The notes under the pieces were generated by a model. That model was not told the origin of the DNA, did not search any database, and saw only the letters and a list, made by a program, of their open reading frames with translations. Positions 47,328 to 56,728 of a DNA stretch of 64,000 nt are shown in pieces; position 1 is the stretch's first letter, and every line of letters begins with the position of its first letter. The position numbers and the translations under genes were made by a program. The stretch comes from Myxococcales bacterium (GTDB lineage: Bacteria > Myxococcota > Myxococcia > Myxococcales > Myxococcaceae), in contig JADLDB010000113.1 of NCBI GenBank assembly GCA_020846875.1, forward strand, positions 1-64,000, in the 5' to 3' direction.

Positions 47328-49862
47328 TCACTTCGCGGCGCGCGCATCCAGCAGGCGCCGGGCGTAGCTCATGAACTCCTCGGCCATGGTCTCCACCATC
47401 GACTCCACCTTCTGCGCCGCCTGGCCCCGTTCCCCCGCCTCGCCGTTGAGCCGCCCCGCCGCGGCCTTGAGCCGCACCCACTCGCCCTCGCGCGTCACCA
47501 ACATGGGCAGGCGGCTCTTCACCAGTTGATCGAACGCCCTGTCCGCGTCGGCGCGATTGCGCAGAGCTTCCGGCTGGGGCAGCGAGTTGAAGAGCTGGGT
47601 GAGCCACCCGCGCAGGAAGCGGACGCGCGCCACCAGGGACGTGACCTCGGCGGTGGCCACCGCGTCGCGCAGGTCGGCCGAGAGGGCCGGGAGGGACACG
47701 GCGGTGAAGAGCCCGGTGAGGTTGGACAGCGCGAGCAGCTCTCCGTCGGGCGCAGCGGCGGCCAGCTGCTGCCGGTACACGGTGTAGGCCTCGCCGCTGA
47801 AGGCCGGCTGGGCCTCCGGCGGCGGCGTGCGGGGCGGCACCAGGGCCGTCTTCACGTGCTCGTCGACGCGGCGCTCGATCAGCTCCCGCACCGCCCTCAG
47901 GCCCGCCTCCGCACTGGCGCCCTCGCGAATCAAGTTGCCCGCCACCACCTGCACCGCCCGGGTCAGCTCGTCCAGGCGGGCGAAGGGCGCCCGGGCCAGC
48001 GCTTCCTTCGCGTAGGCCTCGCCCAGCGGGGTGAGCAGCTCGGCGCGCAGGCCCGTGTGCCGGGCAGAGAGCTCGATGAGGGAGCGCTCGAGCTCGCGCA
48101 GGCGCCGGCTGTCGGCGGTGAGCTGCTCGAGCGGCTCCATGGCCTTCTTCGCGGTGGGCTGGGCGAAGGCCCGCACGGTGCGGCGGCGCAGGGCGCTCGC
48201 GGCGCGCTCGCGCACCTCGGTGAGCTCCCCGCGCAGCTGCTCCTCCAGCTCGGGGGTCACCAGCGCGGCGTTCTGCAACACCTCCACCAGCCGGGACAGC
48301 TCCTCGGACAGGTTGGTGGCCAGCCCGGCGATGCCCTCGAGGCGGATCGTCTCGTCGAACTCCGAGGCCTCGGCGGCCAGGGCGATCATCTGCGCGGCCT
48401 GGCGGCAGTACTCGGCCACCTGGCGGGACACGGCGGGCAGGCGATCCTGCAGCTCGGGCACGCGCCGGGCGAGGTCGAGCACGTCGGCGAAGGAGCCCAG
48501 AAGCGCGATGCCCCCGCGCCCCTCGCCCTGGGCGGACATGCCGCGCGCCACGCGCAGCTCCAGGCCGCCCAGGAGCGCCTCGGCGGCGCAGAGCAGGGGC
48601 GCCCGGTTGTCGGGGTGGCGCGGCCCCGGCACCAGCTTCCCCTTGAGGGCGGCGGCGGTGGCGCTGGCCACGGCGGCGGACCAGCTGCGGGCCATGGCCT
48701 CGGCGGAGGCGAGATCGTCCTTCACCTGCAGATCAGCGGCCTCGCGCTCCACCGCCTGTCCGAGCTGCGGCAGCACCCGCTCGATCGCGTCGGCGAAGGC
48801 CTTGTGCTCGACGCGCAGGATCTCGAGCTGCGCGCGCTCGCGGGGATCGACGGCGGTCTTGAGCAGCCCCTCGAGCTCCTCGGGCGGCGGCCCGCCGAGG
48901 AGGAAGAAGTGCTTGAGCTCGCGCAGATCGTCGATGTCCGCCACCAGCCGGCGATCGGGGCGGCGATAGATCCGATCGCGCACCACGACGGCCCTCAAGG
49001 CCCACAGGGCCTTCACCATCGAGCGCTGGGAGAAGTACTTGGTGGGCACGTAGTCGGGCAGCTTCACCACCTGGGCGAGCAGCTCGCGCTCCAGGGTGTC
49101 GGCGAGCAGCTCGAGGCCCTCGGAGACGACGGCGGGTACCTCCACCTGGGCCACCGTGTCCTGCAGCACGTCGAGCTGCTGCAGGGTGAGGCGCTCGTGG
49201 AGGGCGGGGCGCTGGCCGGTCTGGGACCGCCACAGCATCTGCGCGCGGCTGGCCTTGCGGGCGAAGGACTTGGGGGTGAAGCAGATGAAGCTGATCCGAT
49301 CCGCGAAGGCCTGGAGCGTCTCCGGCGAGCGCTGCAGCACCTCGGACAGGTAGCGGTTGCTGGTCATCACCGCGCACTCGCAGCGGCCCGGCGTCACCTT
49401 GCGGCCGTGCTTGAGCTCGCGCTCGTGCAGCACGTTCAAGATGGAGCGCAAGAGCATGTCGCGCCCGTCGAAGACCTCGTCGAGGAAGGCGTGGACCGCG
49501 CCCAGCATGCCTTCCTCGGTGAGGTGCTCGGTGCGGCCGGTCTCGGTCAGCACCTTGAAGTCCACCGGGCCGATCAGGTCGGTCTGCACGGTGTTCTCGG
49601 CGAGCTGCTTGGAAAAGAGCGACGGGCGGCCGGTCTTCTCGTCGGCGATCCGCCCCAGCACGGCCCCGGCGATGGCGGACTTGGCGGTGCCCGGCGGGCC
49701 GATGATCAAGACGTGTTCGCGGCACAAGAGCGCCAGCTCGAGCTGCATGAAGAGGAGGTCGCGCTCGAGGAAGGCTTCCCGCAGCTCCACGAAGAAGCGC
49801 CGGAAGGCGGCGGCCGATTCGGAGAAGCGCGACTCCAGGGCCGAGAGTGCTGGTGCGTTCAC
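47328..49862 (-). CDS. Long MoxR-family AAA+ ATPase (RavA-like)
   Basis: 844 residues from GTG 49862. AAA+ core at about 30-330: Walker A GPPGTAKS (55-62), Walker B AFLDEVFD (125-132, acidic pair D128/E129) and a sensor region with TSNRYL. The remaining 500 residues are helical (LEQ/ELR-rich) and unlike the 500-residue RavA, so the C-terminal half is an addition. Partner: the VWA protein directly downstream. A TATACT hexamer 8 bases before the start suggests an almost leaderless transcript. Probably remodels a membrane or metal-dependent target. Confidence 0.85.
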   Translation of the reverse strand: MNAPALSALESRFSESAAAFRRFFVELREAFLERDLLFMQLELALLCREHVLIIGPPGTAKSAIAGAVLGRIADEKTGRPSLFSKQLAENTVQTDLIGPVDFKVLTETGRTEHLTEEGMLGAVHAFLDEVFDGRDMLLRSILNVLHERELKHGRKVTPGRCECAVMTSNRYLSEVLQRSPETLQAFADRISFICFTPKSFARKASRAQMLWRSQTGQRPALHERLTLQQLDVLQDTVAQVEVPAVVSEGLELLADTLERELLAQVVKLPDYVPTKYFSQRSMVKALWALRAVVVRDRIYRRPDRRLVADIDDLRELKHFFLLGGPPPEELEGLLKTAVDPRERAQLEILRVEHKAFADAIERVLPQLGQAVEREAADLQVKDDLASAEAMARSWSAAVASATAAALKGKLVPGPRHPDNRAPLLCAAEALLGGLELRVARGMSAQGEGRGGIALLGSFADVLDLARRVPELQDRLPAVSRQVAEYCRQAAQMIALAAEASEFDETIRLEGIAGLATNLSEELSRLVEVLQNAALVTPELEEQLRGELTEVRERAASALRRRTVRAFAQPTAKKAMEPLEQLTADSRRLRELERSLIELSARHTGLRAELLTPLGEAYAKEALARAPFARLDELTRAVQVVAGNLIREGASAEAGLRAVRELIERRVDEHVKTALVPPRTPPPEAQPAFSGEAYTVYRQQLAAAAPDGELLALSNLTGLFTAVSLPALSADLRDAVATAEVTSLVARVRFLRGWLTQLFNSLPQPEALRNRADADRAFDQLVKSRLPMLVTREGEWVRLKAAAGRLNGEAGERGQAAQKVESMVETMAEEFMSYARRLLDARAAK

Positions 49863-49869
49863 GCGCGCG

Positions 49870-49875
49870 AGTATA
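49870..49875 (-). promoter_or_regulatory. Possible -10 element of the MoxR-VWA operon
   Basis: Minus-strand TATACT (49875-49870), five of six consensus bases, eight bases before the GTG at 49862. No good -35 at 16-18 bases. If real the mRNA would be leaderless, consistent with no Shine-Dalgarno. Confidence 0.3.
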
Positions 49876-49892
49876 ACGACAAGCCCCCGGTG

Positions 49893-51020
49893 ATGGGCCC
49901 CTCCGATCTTCACGTGGACGATCCCCGCCCGCCCCGGCAGGCGGCGCTGCCCGTCCTCGTGGTGGCGGTCGCGGTGGGCGTGCTGGCGGCCTTCGTCTCG
50001 GTGGGCGCGGTGGCGCAGAAGTTGAACCTGGCCTGGGGGCTGTGGGTGACCGAGGCGCTCATCTTCCTCGGGCTGCCCTACGTGGTGGTGTCCAGCTGGG
50101 GCGTGGACCCGGCTCGGATGAGCGGGGCGGACACCGGCACAGCGAAGGGCGTAGGCCTTGCCTTCACGCTGGGAGCGCTCAACTACTTCGCCTGGGCCGT
50201 GCCGCTGATGGCTGCCGCGCAGGCCTTCTTCCCCAAGCGGGTGGTGGAGCTGTTCGACTCCTCGGCGATCTTCAAGCACCAGACGCCGGTGGAGCTCGCC
50301 GTGCTGGTGGTGGGCGTGGGGGTGGCCGCGCCGGTGTGCGAGGAGTTCCTGTTCCGCGGCGTGCTGCAGCGTGGGCTGATGGAGAAGCTCCAGCCCCCGA
50401 CGGCGATCGTCGTGACCGCGCTGGTGTTCGCCGCGTTCCACCTCGATCCGGTCGGCCTCCTCGCCCGCTTCGAGATGGGCGTGGTGTTCGGCCTGTTGGC
50501 CTGGAGATCCGGCTCGCTCTGGCCGCCCGTCGCCGCGCACGCCGCCAACAACCTGGTGTCGTCGGCGCTCTTCTTCGCCTCGGGCGGGGACACGGAGGAG
50601 CAGCTCCCGCTGTGGATCCCGCTTGCCTGCCTGGCCGTGGGGAACGCGCTGCTCTTCCTCGTCGCGCGGCTCTCGCGGGGGAAGCTGGACAGCCCCAGGC
50701 CCGCGGAGCTCGTGCTGGGGGAGCGTCGATCGCTCTTCCGGCTCGCCGCGCCGTGGCTTCTGGCCGCCGTGCTGGCGCTGGGCTTCCTCGTGGCCGTCGA
50801 TGCTCGCGGCGTGCGGCTGGGGGTGTTCGACGCGCTCCACCCGCTGCTGGGGGACGCGCGAAAGGATCCGGCGCTGTGGGAGCTGCGCGGGAAGGCCCGC
50901 TCGGGAGAGGTGCCCCTGGCCGAGTACGAGGCGTTCCGGAAGGCGCTCGCCGCGGACGGGGGCGTGGGGCTTCCCCTCCTCTCCCCCGATGGCGGAGAGG
51001 GAGGACAGTCCATCAAGTGA
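49893..51020 (+). CDS. CPBP-family intramembrane glutamic protease
   Basis: 375 residues from ATG 49893. About eight membrane helices. Catalytic motifs: EEFLFR (E150, E151, R155), H183 in AFHLDP and HAANN (H216, N220), the full CPBP/Rce1/Abi set. After the core comes one more helix (PWLLAAVLALGFLVAVDA) and a short SHOCT-like tail (LWELRGKARSGEVPLAEYEA). Family knowledge: myxosortases, which cleave MYXO-CTERM tails, are CPBP proteases, so this is a candidate for that role. The final eight bases overlap the convergent gene at 51013. Confidence 0.88.
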   Translation: MGPSDLHVDDPRPPRQAALPVLVVAVAVGVLAAFVSVGAVAQKLNLAWGLWVTEALIFLGLPYVVVSSWGVDPARMSGADTGTAKGVGLAFTLGALNYFAWAVPLMAAAQAFFPKRVVELFDSSAIFKHQTPVELAVLVVGVGVAAPVCEEFLFRGVLQRGLMEKLQPPTAIVVTALVFAAFHLDPVGLLARFEMGVVFGLLAWRSGSLWPPVAAHAANNLVSSALFFASGGDTEEQLPLWIPLACLAVGNALLFLVARLSRGKLDSPRPAELVLGERRSLFRLAAPWLLAAVLALGFLVAVDARGVRLGVFDALHPLLGDARKDPALWELRGKARSGEVPLAEYEAFRKALAADGGVGLPLLSPDGGEGGQSIK

Positions 51021-51231
51021 AGCGGTAGGTCTTCACCACGAAGCGCGGGCCCACCATGGCGAGCGTCACCGTCTCGGTGTCCACCTCGCCCTCGGCCTCG
51101 ACGCGCGCGCCGTTCTTCTTCAGCTTTCGATCGCCGCCGGCGAGCAGGTACGTCTTCCCGTCGTCGGCCTCGAGTACCCAGAGGCCGGTCTCGAGGTCGC
51201 GGAAGGCCACCTTCCCCGCCAGGGTGATCAC
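51013..51231 (-). CDS. Small beta-rich protein (DUF5818-like)
   Basis: 72 residues from GTG 51231; the sequence (ITLAGKVAFRDLETGLWVLE, DGKTYLLAGGDRKL, VEAEGEVDTETVTL) is a short OB-like beta barrel pattern, as in DUF5818-type proteins. It has no signal peptide; Lys-rich in the middle. It is coupled to the subtilase (GTGA at 51228-51231) and its stop overlaps the 3' end of the CPBP gene on the other strand by eight bases. Confidence 0.6.
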   Translation of the reverse strand: MITLAGKVAFRDLETGLWVLEADDGKTYLLAGGDRKLKKNGARVEAEGEVDTETVTLAMVGPRFVVKTYRFT

Positions 51232-53147
51232 GCGGCCTCCTTCTTCAGCATCGCCCGCGCCACGAAGAGGCACACCAGCGCGTTGCCCACCAGCCAGGGG
51301 ATCGCCAGGAAGGTGAAGGGCAGCCACGCCAGCGCCGGCGCGTTAGCCCAGGCCGAGTACGCGAGGATGCCCCCGAAGCCGATCGCCAGGCCGCCCACCA
51401 CCGCGCGGACGCCCTTGAGCTTGATCGCGAAGAGCGAGGCCACCACGGGGATCGCCGCGGAGTAGACGATGGGGTTCGCCAGCGAGCCGCGCCCGAAGAT
51501 GATCTTGTTGAGCCAGTCCGGCAGGGGCAGCGTCACCGAGGTGGTGAGGTCCGACGCCGGCGCCACCCACTGCACCGCGAACGCCCCGACGGTGGTCAGC
51601 AGCATGGGGACGAGGAAGCCCGGCTTCACCAGCACGTTGAGGAAGCCGGGGCGCTCCTTGCGGCCCAGGGTGAGCAGCACGAAGGCCAGCAGCGCCGCGG
51701 ACCAGCCGAAGACGGCCCAGTTGGTGGGCGAGTAGGCGAAGGCGCTCACCTCGCCCGAGACTTCAGGCGGCGCGTCCTCGTGTGCCTGAGCCACCTGCAC
51801 CTCGTGTGGCAACAGCTCGTCGGGATCCATGGAGCGGATCTTCTTGAGCGCCTTGAGCGCGGCCTCCGCGTCCAGCAGGCCGTGGCCGTACTGCTCGTTC
51901 CAGCCGGTGGCGCCGCCGGTGGCCTTCGCGCTGGCGAACAGCGCCTTCTCCACCTGGTCGGGGTTCTTCGCGCCCGCGGCCCACAGCAGCGCCGCCACGC
52001 CGGCCACGTGCGGAGTGGCCATGGAGGTGCCCTGAAACGACGCGTAGACGGACTGGGAGACGTCCTGCGGATCGATGGTGTTCTGCAGCACGCCCGCCTC
52101 CTCGCCCTGGGACTTGTCGCCACCGGGCGCCGCGATGTCGAGCTCCTTCCCCCACGAGGAGTACGGCGCCTTCTTGCCCGCCGGCCCCACCGCCGCCACC
52201 GCCACGCTGCCGGGGTACGCCGCGGGGAACTCGACGACGCCGCGCCCCCCGTTGCCGGCCGCGCACACCACCACCACGCCCTTCTTCCGCGCGTACTCGA
52301 CGGCCTTCTCCATCACCAGCGAGCGCCCGCCACCGCCCAGGGACATGTTGATCACCTTCGCGCCGTGATCGGCCGCCCAGCGGATCGCGTCGGCGATCTG
52401 CGCGGTGGTGCCGCCGCCGAAGTGATCGAGCACCTTCACCGGCATCAGCGTCGCCTCGAAGGCCACCCCCGCCACGCCTTCTCCGTTGTCGGTCGCCTGG
52501 GCGATGGTGCCCGCTACGTGGGTGCCGTGGCCGTGATCGTCGTTGGCGTGACGATCGTTGTTCACGAAGTCGTAGCCCTCGGTGAACTTCACGCCCTTGA
52601 GATCAGGCACCTGGCGGAAGTCGTCGTGGTCCTCGTACGCGATGCCGGTGTCCAGCACCGCCACCACCACGCCCTTGCCGTGGTTGGTGTCCCACGCCTT
52701 CGGCATGTTGATCTGCCCCAGGTTCCACTGCTTCGCGTAGAGCGGATCGTTGGGGACGAAGCTGGCGTTGAAGCGCATCAGCGGCTCGGCCACCTCCACG
52801 TTCTCGTTCTTTCGGATCCTGGCGAGCAAGGCGTCGAGATCGCCGTCCACGCTGCCCACGGTGATGGCGCTGTCCACGCCTTCCTCCTCGTTGGCCAGCT
52901 CCAGATCGACGCCCCAGTCCTTCTCCCACTCGTCGAACTCTGCCTTGGTGGTGCCGTCTTTGAAGTCGACGACGATGGAGTTGGGCACGTGGAAGGCCGC
53001 GTCGTCGGGCAGGTCGAGGGTGGAGTAGGTCGGCCGAGTGAGATCGGCCGGCGGCTCGGCGCTCTCACCGGCTTCCTTCGAGCAGCCGGCGCACACCAGG
53101 GCCACTGCCGACAGCGTCACCGCGGACAACAGGAGCGTCTTTCGCAT
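51228..53147 (-). CDS. Subtilisin-like (S8) serine protease lipoprotein with C-terminal membrane helices
   Basis: 639 residues. The leader ends VCAGC, so Cys22 is the likely lipidation site. Residues about 40-125 are an inhibitor-I9-like propeptide (FHVPNSIVVDFKDG). Catalytic domain at about 140-420: D166 (VLDTGIA), H207 (HGHGTHVAG), N299 (CAAGN), S375 (QGTSMATPH), all intact. After a linker, five hydrophobic segments (VFGWSAALLAFVLLTLG; PGFLVPMLLTTVGAFAVQW) follow, so the enzyme is anchored at both ends. It is coupled to the small DUF5818-like gene. Upstream sits a CGAACGTTCG palindrome. Confidence 0.9.
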   Translation of the reverse strand: MRKTLLLSAVTLSAVALVCAGCSKEAGESAEPPADLTRPTYSTLDLPDDAAFHVPNSIVVDFKDGTTKAEFDEWEKDWGVDLELANEEEGVDSAITVGSVDGDLDALLARIRKNENVEVAEPLMRFNASFVPNDPLYAKQWNLGQINMPKAWDTNHGKGVVVAVLDTGIAYEDHDDFRQVPDLKGVKFTEGYDFVNNDRHANDDHGHGTHVAGTIAQATDNGEGVAGVAFEATLMPVKVLDHFGGGTTAQIADAIRWAADHGAKVINMSLGGGGRSLVMEKAVEYARKKGVVVVCAAGNGGRGVVEFPAAYPGSVAVAAVGPAGKKAPYSSWGKELDIAAPGGDKSQGEEAGVLQNTIDPQDVSQSVYASFQGTSMATPHVAGVAALLWAAGAKNPDQVEKALFASAKATGGATGWNEQYGHGLLDAEAALKALKKIRSMDPDELLPHEVQVAQAHEDAPPEVSGEVSAFAYSPTNWAVFGWSAALLAFVLLTLGRKERPGFLNVLVKPGFLVPMLLTTVGAFAVQWVAPASDLTTSVTLPLPDWLNKIIFGRGSLANPIVYSAAIPVVASLFAIKLKGVRAVVGGLAIGFGGILAYSAWANAPALAWLPFTFLAIPWLVGNALVCLFVARAMLKKEAA

Positions 53148-53169
53148 GATTGGGCCTCGCACCCGCCTA

Positions 53170-53179
53170 CGAACGTTCG
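53170..53179. promoter_or_regulatory. Palindrome upstream of the subtilase gene
   Basis: CGAACGTTCG, a perfect 10-base palindrome 22 bases before the subtilase start. Further upstream the decamer CCGTGAAGTT occurs twice in tandem (53218-53237). Either could be a regulator site; no known consensus is matched. Confidence 0.3.
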
Positions 53180-53217
53180 GAGAAACGATTGGATCTTCGC
53201 ACCTGTTCCACCCGCCG

Positions 53218-53237
53218 CCGTGAAGTTCCGTGAAGTT
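53218..53237. repeat. Tandem decamer CCGTGAAGTT x2
   Basis: Two adjacent identical copies of CCGTGAAGTT in the 127-base gap between the alpha/beta hydrolase and subtilase genes. On the minus strand it reads AACTTCACGG twice, with GGAACTT formed at the junction, similar to an extracytoplasmic-stress -35 element; no matching -10 is seen. Confidence 0.4.
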
Positions 53238-53274
53238 GCACAAGCGTAGCGGGTCCGAAGGGTTGGCGACGAGG

Positions 53275-53907
53275 TCAGGCCCCCAGCCGGGCGAGCAGGC
53301 CCACCACCGCCTTCCCCACCATCGGCAGGTTGCGCTGGTACGCACGGGTCGCACCCGGGACGATGGTGAGGAGCCCTCCGCGGGCCTCCAGCGCCGTGGC
53401 CCAACGGCCGCGATCCTGCCCCGGCTCCGCCTCCGCCAGGACGACGGCCGTGGCCAGCCCGGGCAACGCGGCGAGATCCTCCGGCAGCAGCACCGAGGGA
53501 CTCACCAGCGCGAGGCCCGCCAGCGTCCCCTGCGAGGCCAGCTTGAAGGCCACCGCGTCGGACGCCCCCAGCGAGGCCACCACCACCGCTTCGCCGCCGG
53601 CGTTCTCCCTCGCCAGCTCCAGCGCCGCGAGCGCGTCGTCGAGGAGCGCCTCCACCTGCCGAGACGGCTGCCCCTGGCTTCCCCCCACGCCGCGGTAGTT
53701 GAAGCGCAAGGTGGGGTGCCCGGCGTGCGAGGCGGCGAAGGCCAGCTCGGCGGACACCACATGATCCATCCCGCCGCCTTCGACGGGTGGCGGCGACAGC
53801 ACCAGCAGGCCCGGCCGCTTCTCGCCCCGGTGCGAGAGGCCTTCCAGCACCGCACTCCCCACGGGGATCAGCGTGGGCCGCTCGAGGAATTGGCCTTTGA
53901 GCACCAT
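53275..53907 (-). CDS. Alpha/beta hydrolase-like protein
   Basis: 210 residues. Oxyanion-type loop LSPPPVEGGGMDH, strand-turn LRFNYRGVGGSQG and the nucleophile elbow VVASLGASDA (S112, with Ala rather than Gly two residues before it) mark an alpha/beta hydrolase of the dienelactone/KANL3-Tex30-like type. The acidic residue and His would lie near AEAEPGQD and the C-terminus; a clear catalytic His is not obvious, so activity is uncertain. No signal peptide. It lies between the lipoprotein upstream and the subtilase gene. Confidence 0.75.
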   Translation of the reverse strand: MVLKGQFLERPTLIPVGSAVLEGLSHRGEKRPGLLVLSPPPVEGGGMDHVVSAELAFAASHAGHPTLRFNYRGVGGSQGQPSRQVEALLDDALAALELARENAGGEAVVVASLGASDAVAFKLASQGTLAGLALVSPSVLLPEDLAALPGLATAVVLAEAEPGQDRGRWATALEARGGLLTIVPGATRAYQRNLPMVGKAVVGLLARLGA

Positions 53908-53957
53908 CGGCGAGAAGAACGACGGGGGACCCGGTCGCCCGAGCCCCCCGAAGGAGA

Positions 53958-53987
53958 CAACCTCCGAAGCGAAGCGCTTACGGGTTG
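53958..53987 (-). terminator. Hairpin overlapping the lipoprotein stop codon
   Basis: Minus strand CAACC ... GGTTG with inner AAGCG-CTT-CGCTT, near-perfect stem with one bulge. It spans the last codons of the lipoprotein gene and its TAA. TCTCC and a G-run follow rather than a T-run. May terminate or stabilise the transcript. Confidence 0.35.
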
Positions 53988-54571
53988 TTGTTGTACTCGG
54001 TGGTCTGGCTCACGTCGATGCGCCGGCCGAAGAAGTTCAGGTTGGACTGGCAGGACACGGAGTCCGGCGTGGGGTTCGGGTTGGGGCACTGCTCCTGGCC
54101 GGCCACGCAGGCGTACTGCGCGTTGAGCGCGATGGTGCCGGACGGCGCCGAGCTGTAGTCATTCCAAGTCACGACGACCTGCGTCTGGCGCGACTCGGTG
54201 GCCAGGATGCCGGGGAAGGGCTTCACCTCGTTGCGCTGCGCCGAGAAGATCTTGTTCTCGCCGCCCTCGATGAGGTCGCTCACCACGATCGTCGGGGCGT
54301 CACCCAGCTTCCAGGACTGCTGGCCCATGTCCAGGTACTGCTTGTCCAGGCCGTCCCAGATCACCCACTCGTCTTCCTTGCGGTAGTTCACCTCGGACAG
54401 CTGGCCACGGCCCGACGGGAGGATGTTGCCGCGGAAGCAGGAGGGGTTGGCGATGGTGCGGATCGGCGTCTCGTCGATCGCGATCCGGAACAGCTTGGGC
54501 TGGCCTGCGTTGCAGCCGACCAGCGACAGGAGGGACAGAGCGCCAAGCACGGCGAGCTTCAGGGAACGCAT
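53978..54571 (-). CDS. Lipoprotein of unknown function
   Basis: 197 residues. MRSLKLAVLGALSLLSLVGC has a clear lipobox LVGC (Cys20). The mature part has several Cys residues (NPSCFRGN, YACVAG, EQCPNP, SVSCQSN) and is beta-rich with Asn/Pro-rich end. No family recognised. GAAGGA lies 11 bases before ATG 54571. The gene stands alone between the hydrolase and the methyltransferase genes, with a 135-base gap upstream. Confidence 0.75.
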   Translation of the reverse strand: MRSLKLAVLGALSLLSLVGCNAGQPKLFRIAIDETPIRTIANPSCFRGNILPSGRGQLSEVNYRKEDEWVIWDGLDKQYLDMGQQSWKLGDAPTIVVSDLIEGGENKIFSAQRNEVKPFPGILATESRQTQVVVTWNDYSSAPSGTIALNAQYACVAGQEQCPNPNPTPDSVSCQSNLNFFGRRIDVSQTTEYNNNP

Positions 54572-54706
54572 GGTGTGTTTTTTCCTTCGGTTATGGCCCG
54601 GGGAACAGCGGGCGCGGTTTGTCCTACATGTCGGGTGAAGTCAATCAGTTCGCGACATGGGGACACGCGATGACGACGCGGTGTGCAAATCGATTCACCA
54701 GGGAAA

Positions 54707-55923
<1,217 letters not shown>

Positions 55924-55927
<4 letters not shown>

Positions 55928-56724
55928 CGCCGCCTCCCCGGTGCGCGCTTGCGCGAGCGGACGATCGCGTCGGCCACTTCGCCGAAGCCCTTCCCCTCCC
56001 GCGAGCGGGTGACGAAGGCGGGGAGCTGGTCGAGCCGATCGAGGACGTCTTCCACGTTGGCCACGCCCACCGAGAGCGGGAAGGCCTGGAAGAGCGGCTG
56101 ATCGTTGAAGCTGTCGCCCACGTAGACGAAGCGGCGGTCCGCCCCTTTCAGCCGCGTGCGCCACTCCGTCTTCAGGTACTGCGCCACCGCGGTCGCCTTG
56201 TCGAAGCGGCCCAGCCAGCAGTTGACGTGCACCGAGCTGCGCACCGCCGTCACCCCGCGCGCGCGAAGGAAGCGCTCCAGCCGATCGGCCGCGCCCGGGC
56301 CCAGCTTCACGTCCTCGGCGTAGTCGATGGCGAGGTCCACCTCGGTGGCCTGGGAGTCCATGGACAGCCGCGCGCCGGGCACCGCCGCGATCGCCGCCTC
56401 CACGTGGGCGACGAGGCGCTTGCGGTCCTCCCGCCGCTGGGCGACGCCCTGGGCGTACACCTTGTGCAGCCGTTTCCCCCGCCAGGCGAAGTACAGCCCG
56501 CCGTTCTCGACGATCACGCCCTCCACCGGCCACTGGCGCGCCCAGGCCTCGCCCCACCCCGCTGGCCGCCCGCTGACCAGCACCACCTTCACCCCGTGCG
56601 CGTTGAGCCACTCGATGGCCCGCAGCGTGGTGGCGAGCAGCCGCCCACCGGTGGTGATCGTCCCGTCCACGTCGGTGAAGACGGCCCGCACCTTCGAGAG
56701 GGGCGCTCTGGACAGCGGCTGCAT
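55924..56724 (-). CDS. HAD-superfamily (Cof-type) phosphatase
   Basis: 266 residues. DxD motif FTDVDGTIT (D18, D20), motif II VLVSGRP, a Lys near KVYAQ/KATAV and motif IV YVGDSFNDQPLF give the complete HAD-IIB active site. It resembles sugar phosphatases and trehalose/mannosyl-3-phosphoglycerate phosphatases; the substrate cannot be read from sequence. It follows the unknown gene at 56729 by four bases and overlaps rlmI, forming a three-gene unit. Confidence 0.85.
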
Positions 56725-56728
56725 CGCG

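Noticed and set aside
46926-51020. A 1,364-codon plus-strand open frame
   Set aside because: Only the part from 49893 codes (the CPBP protease); the earlier part is antisense to the VWA and MoxR genes.
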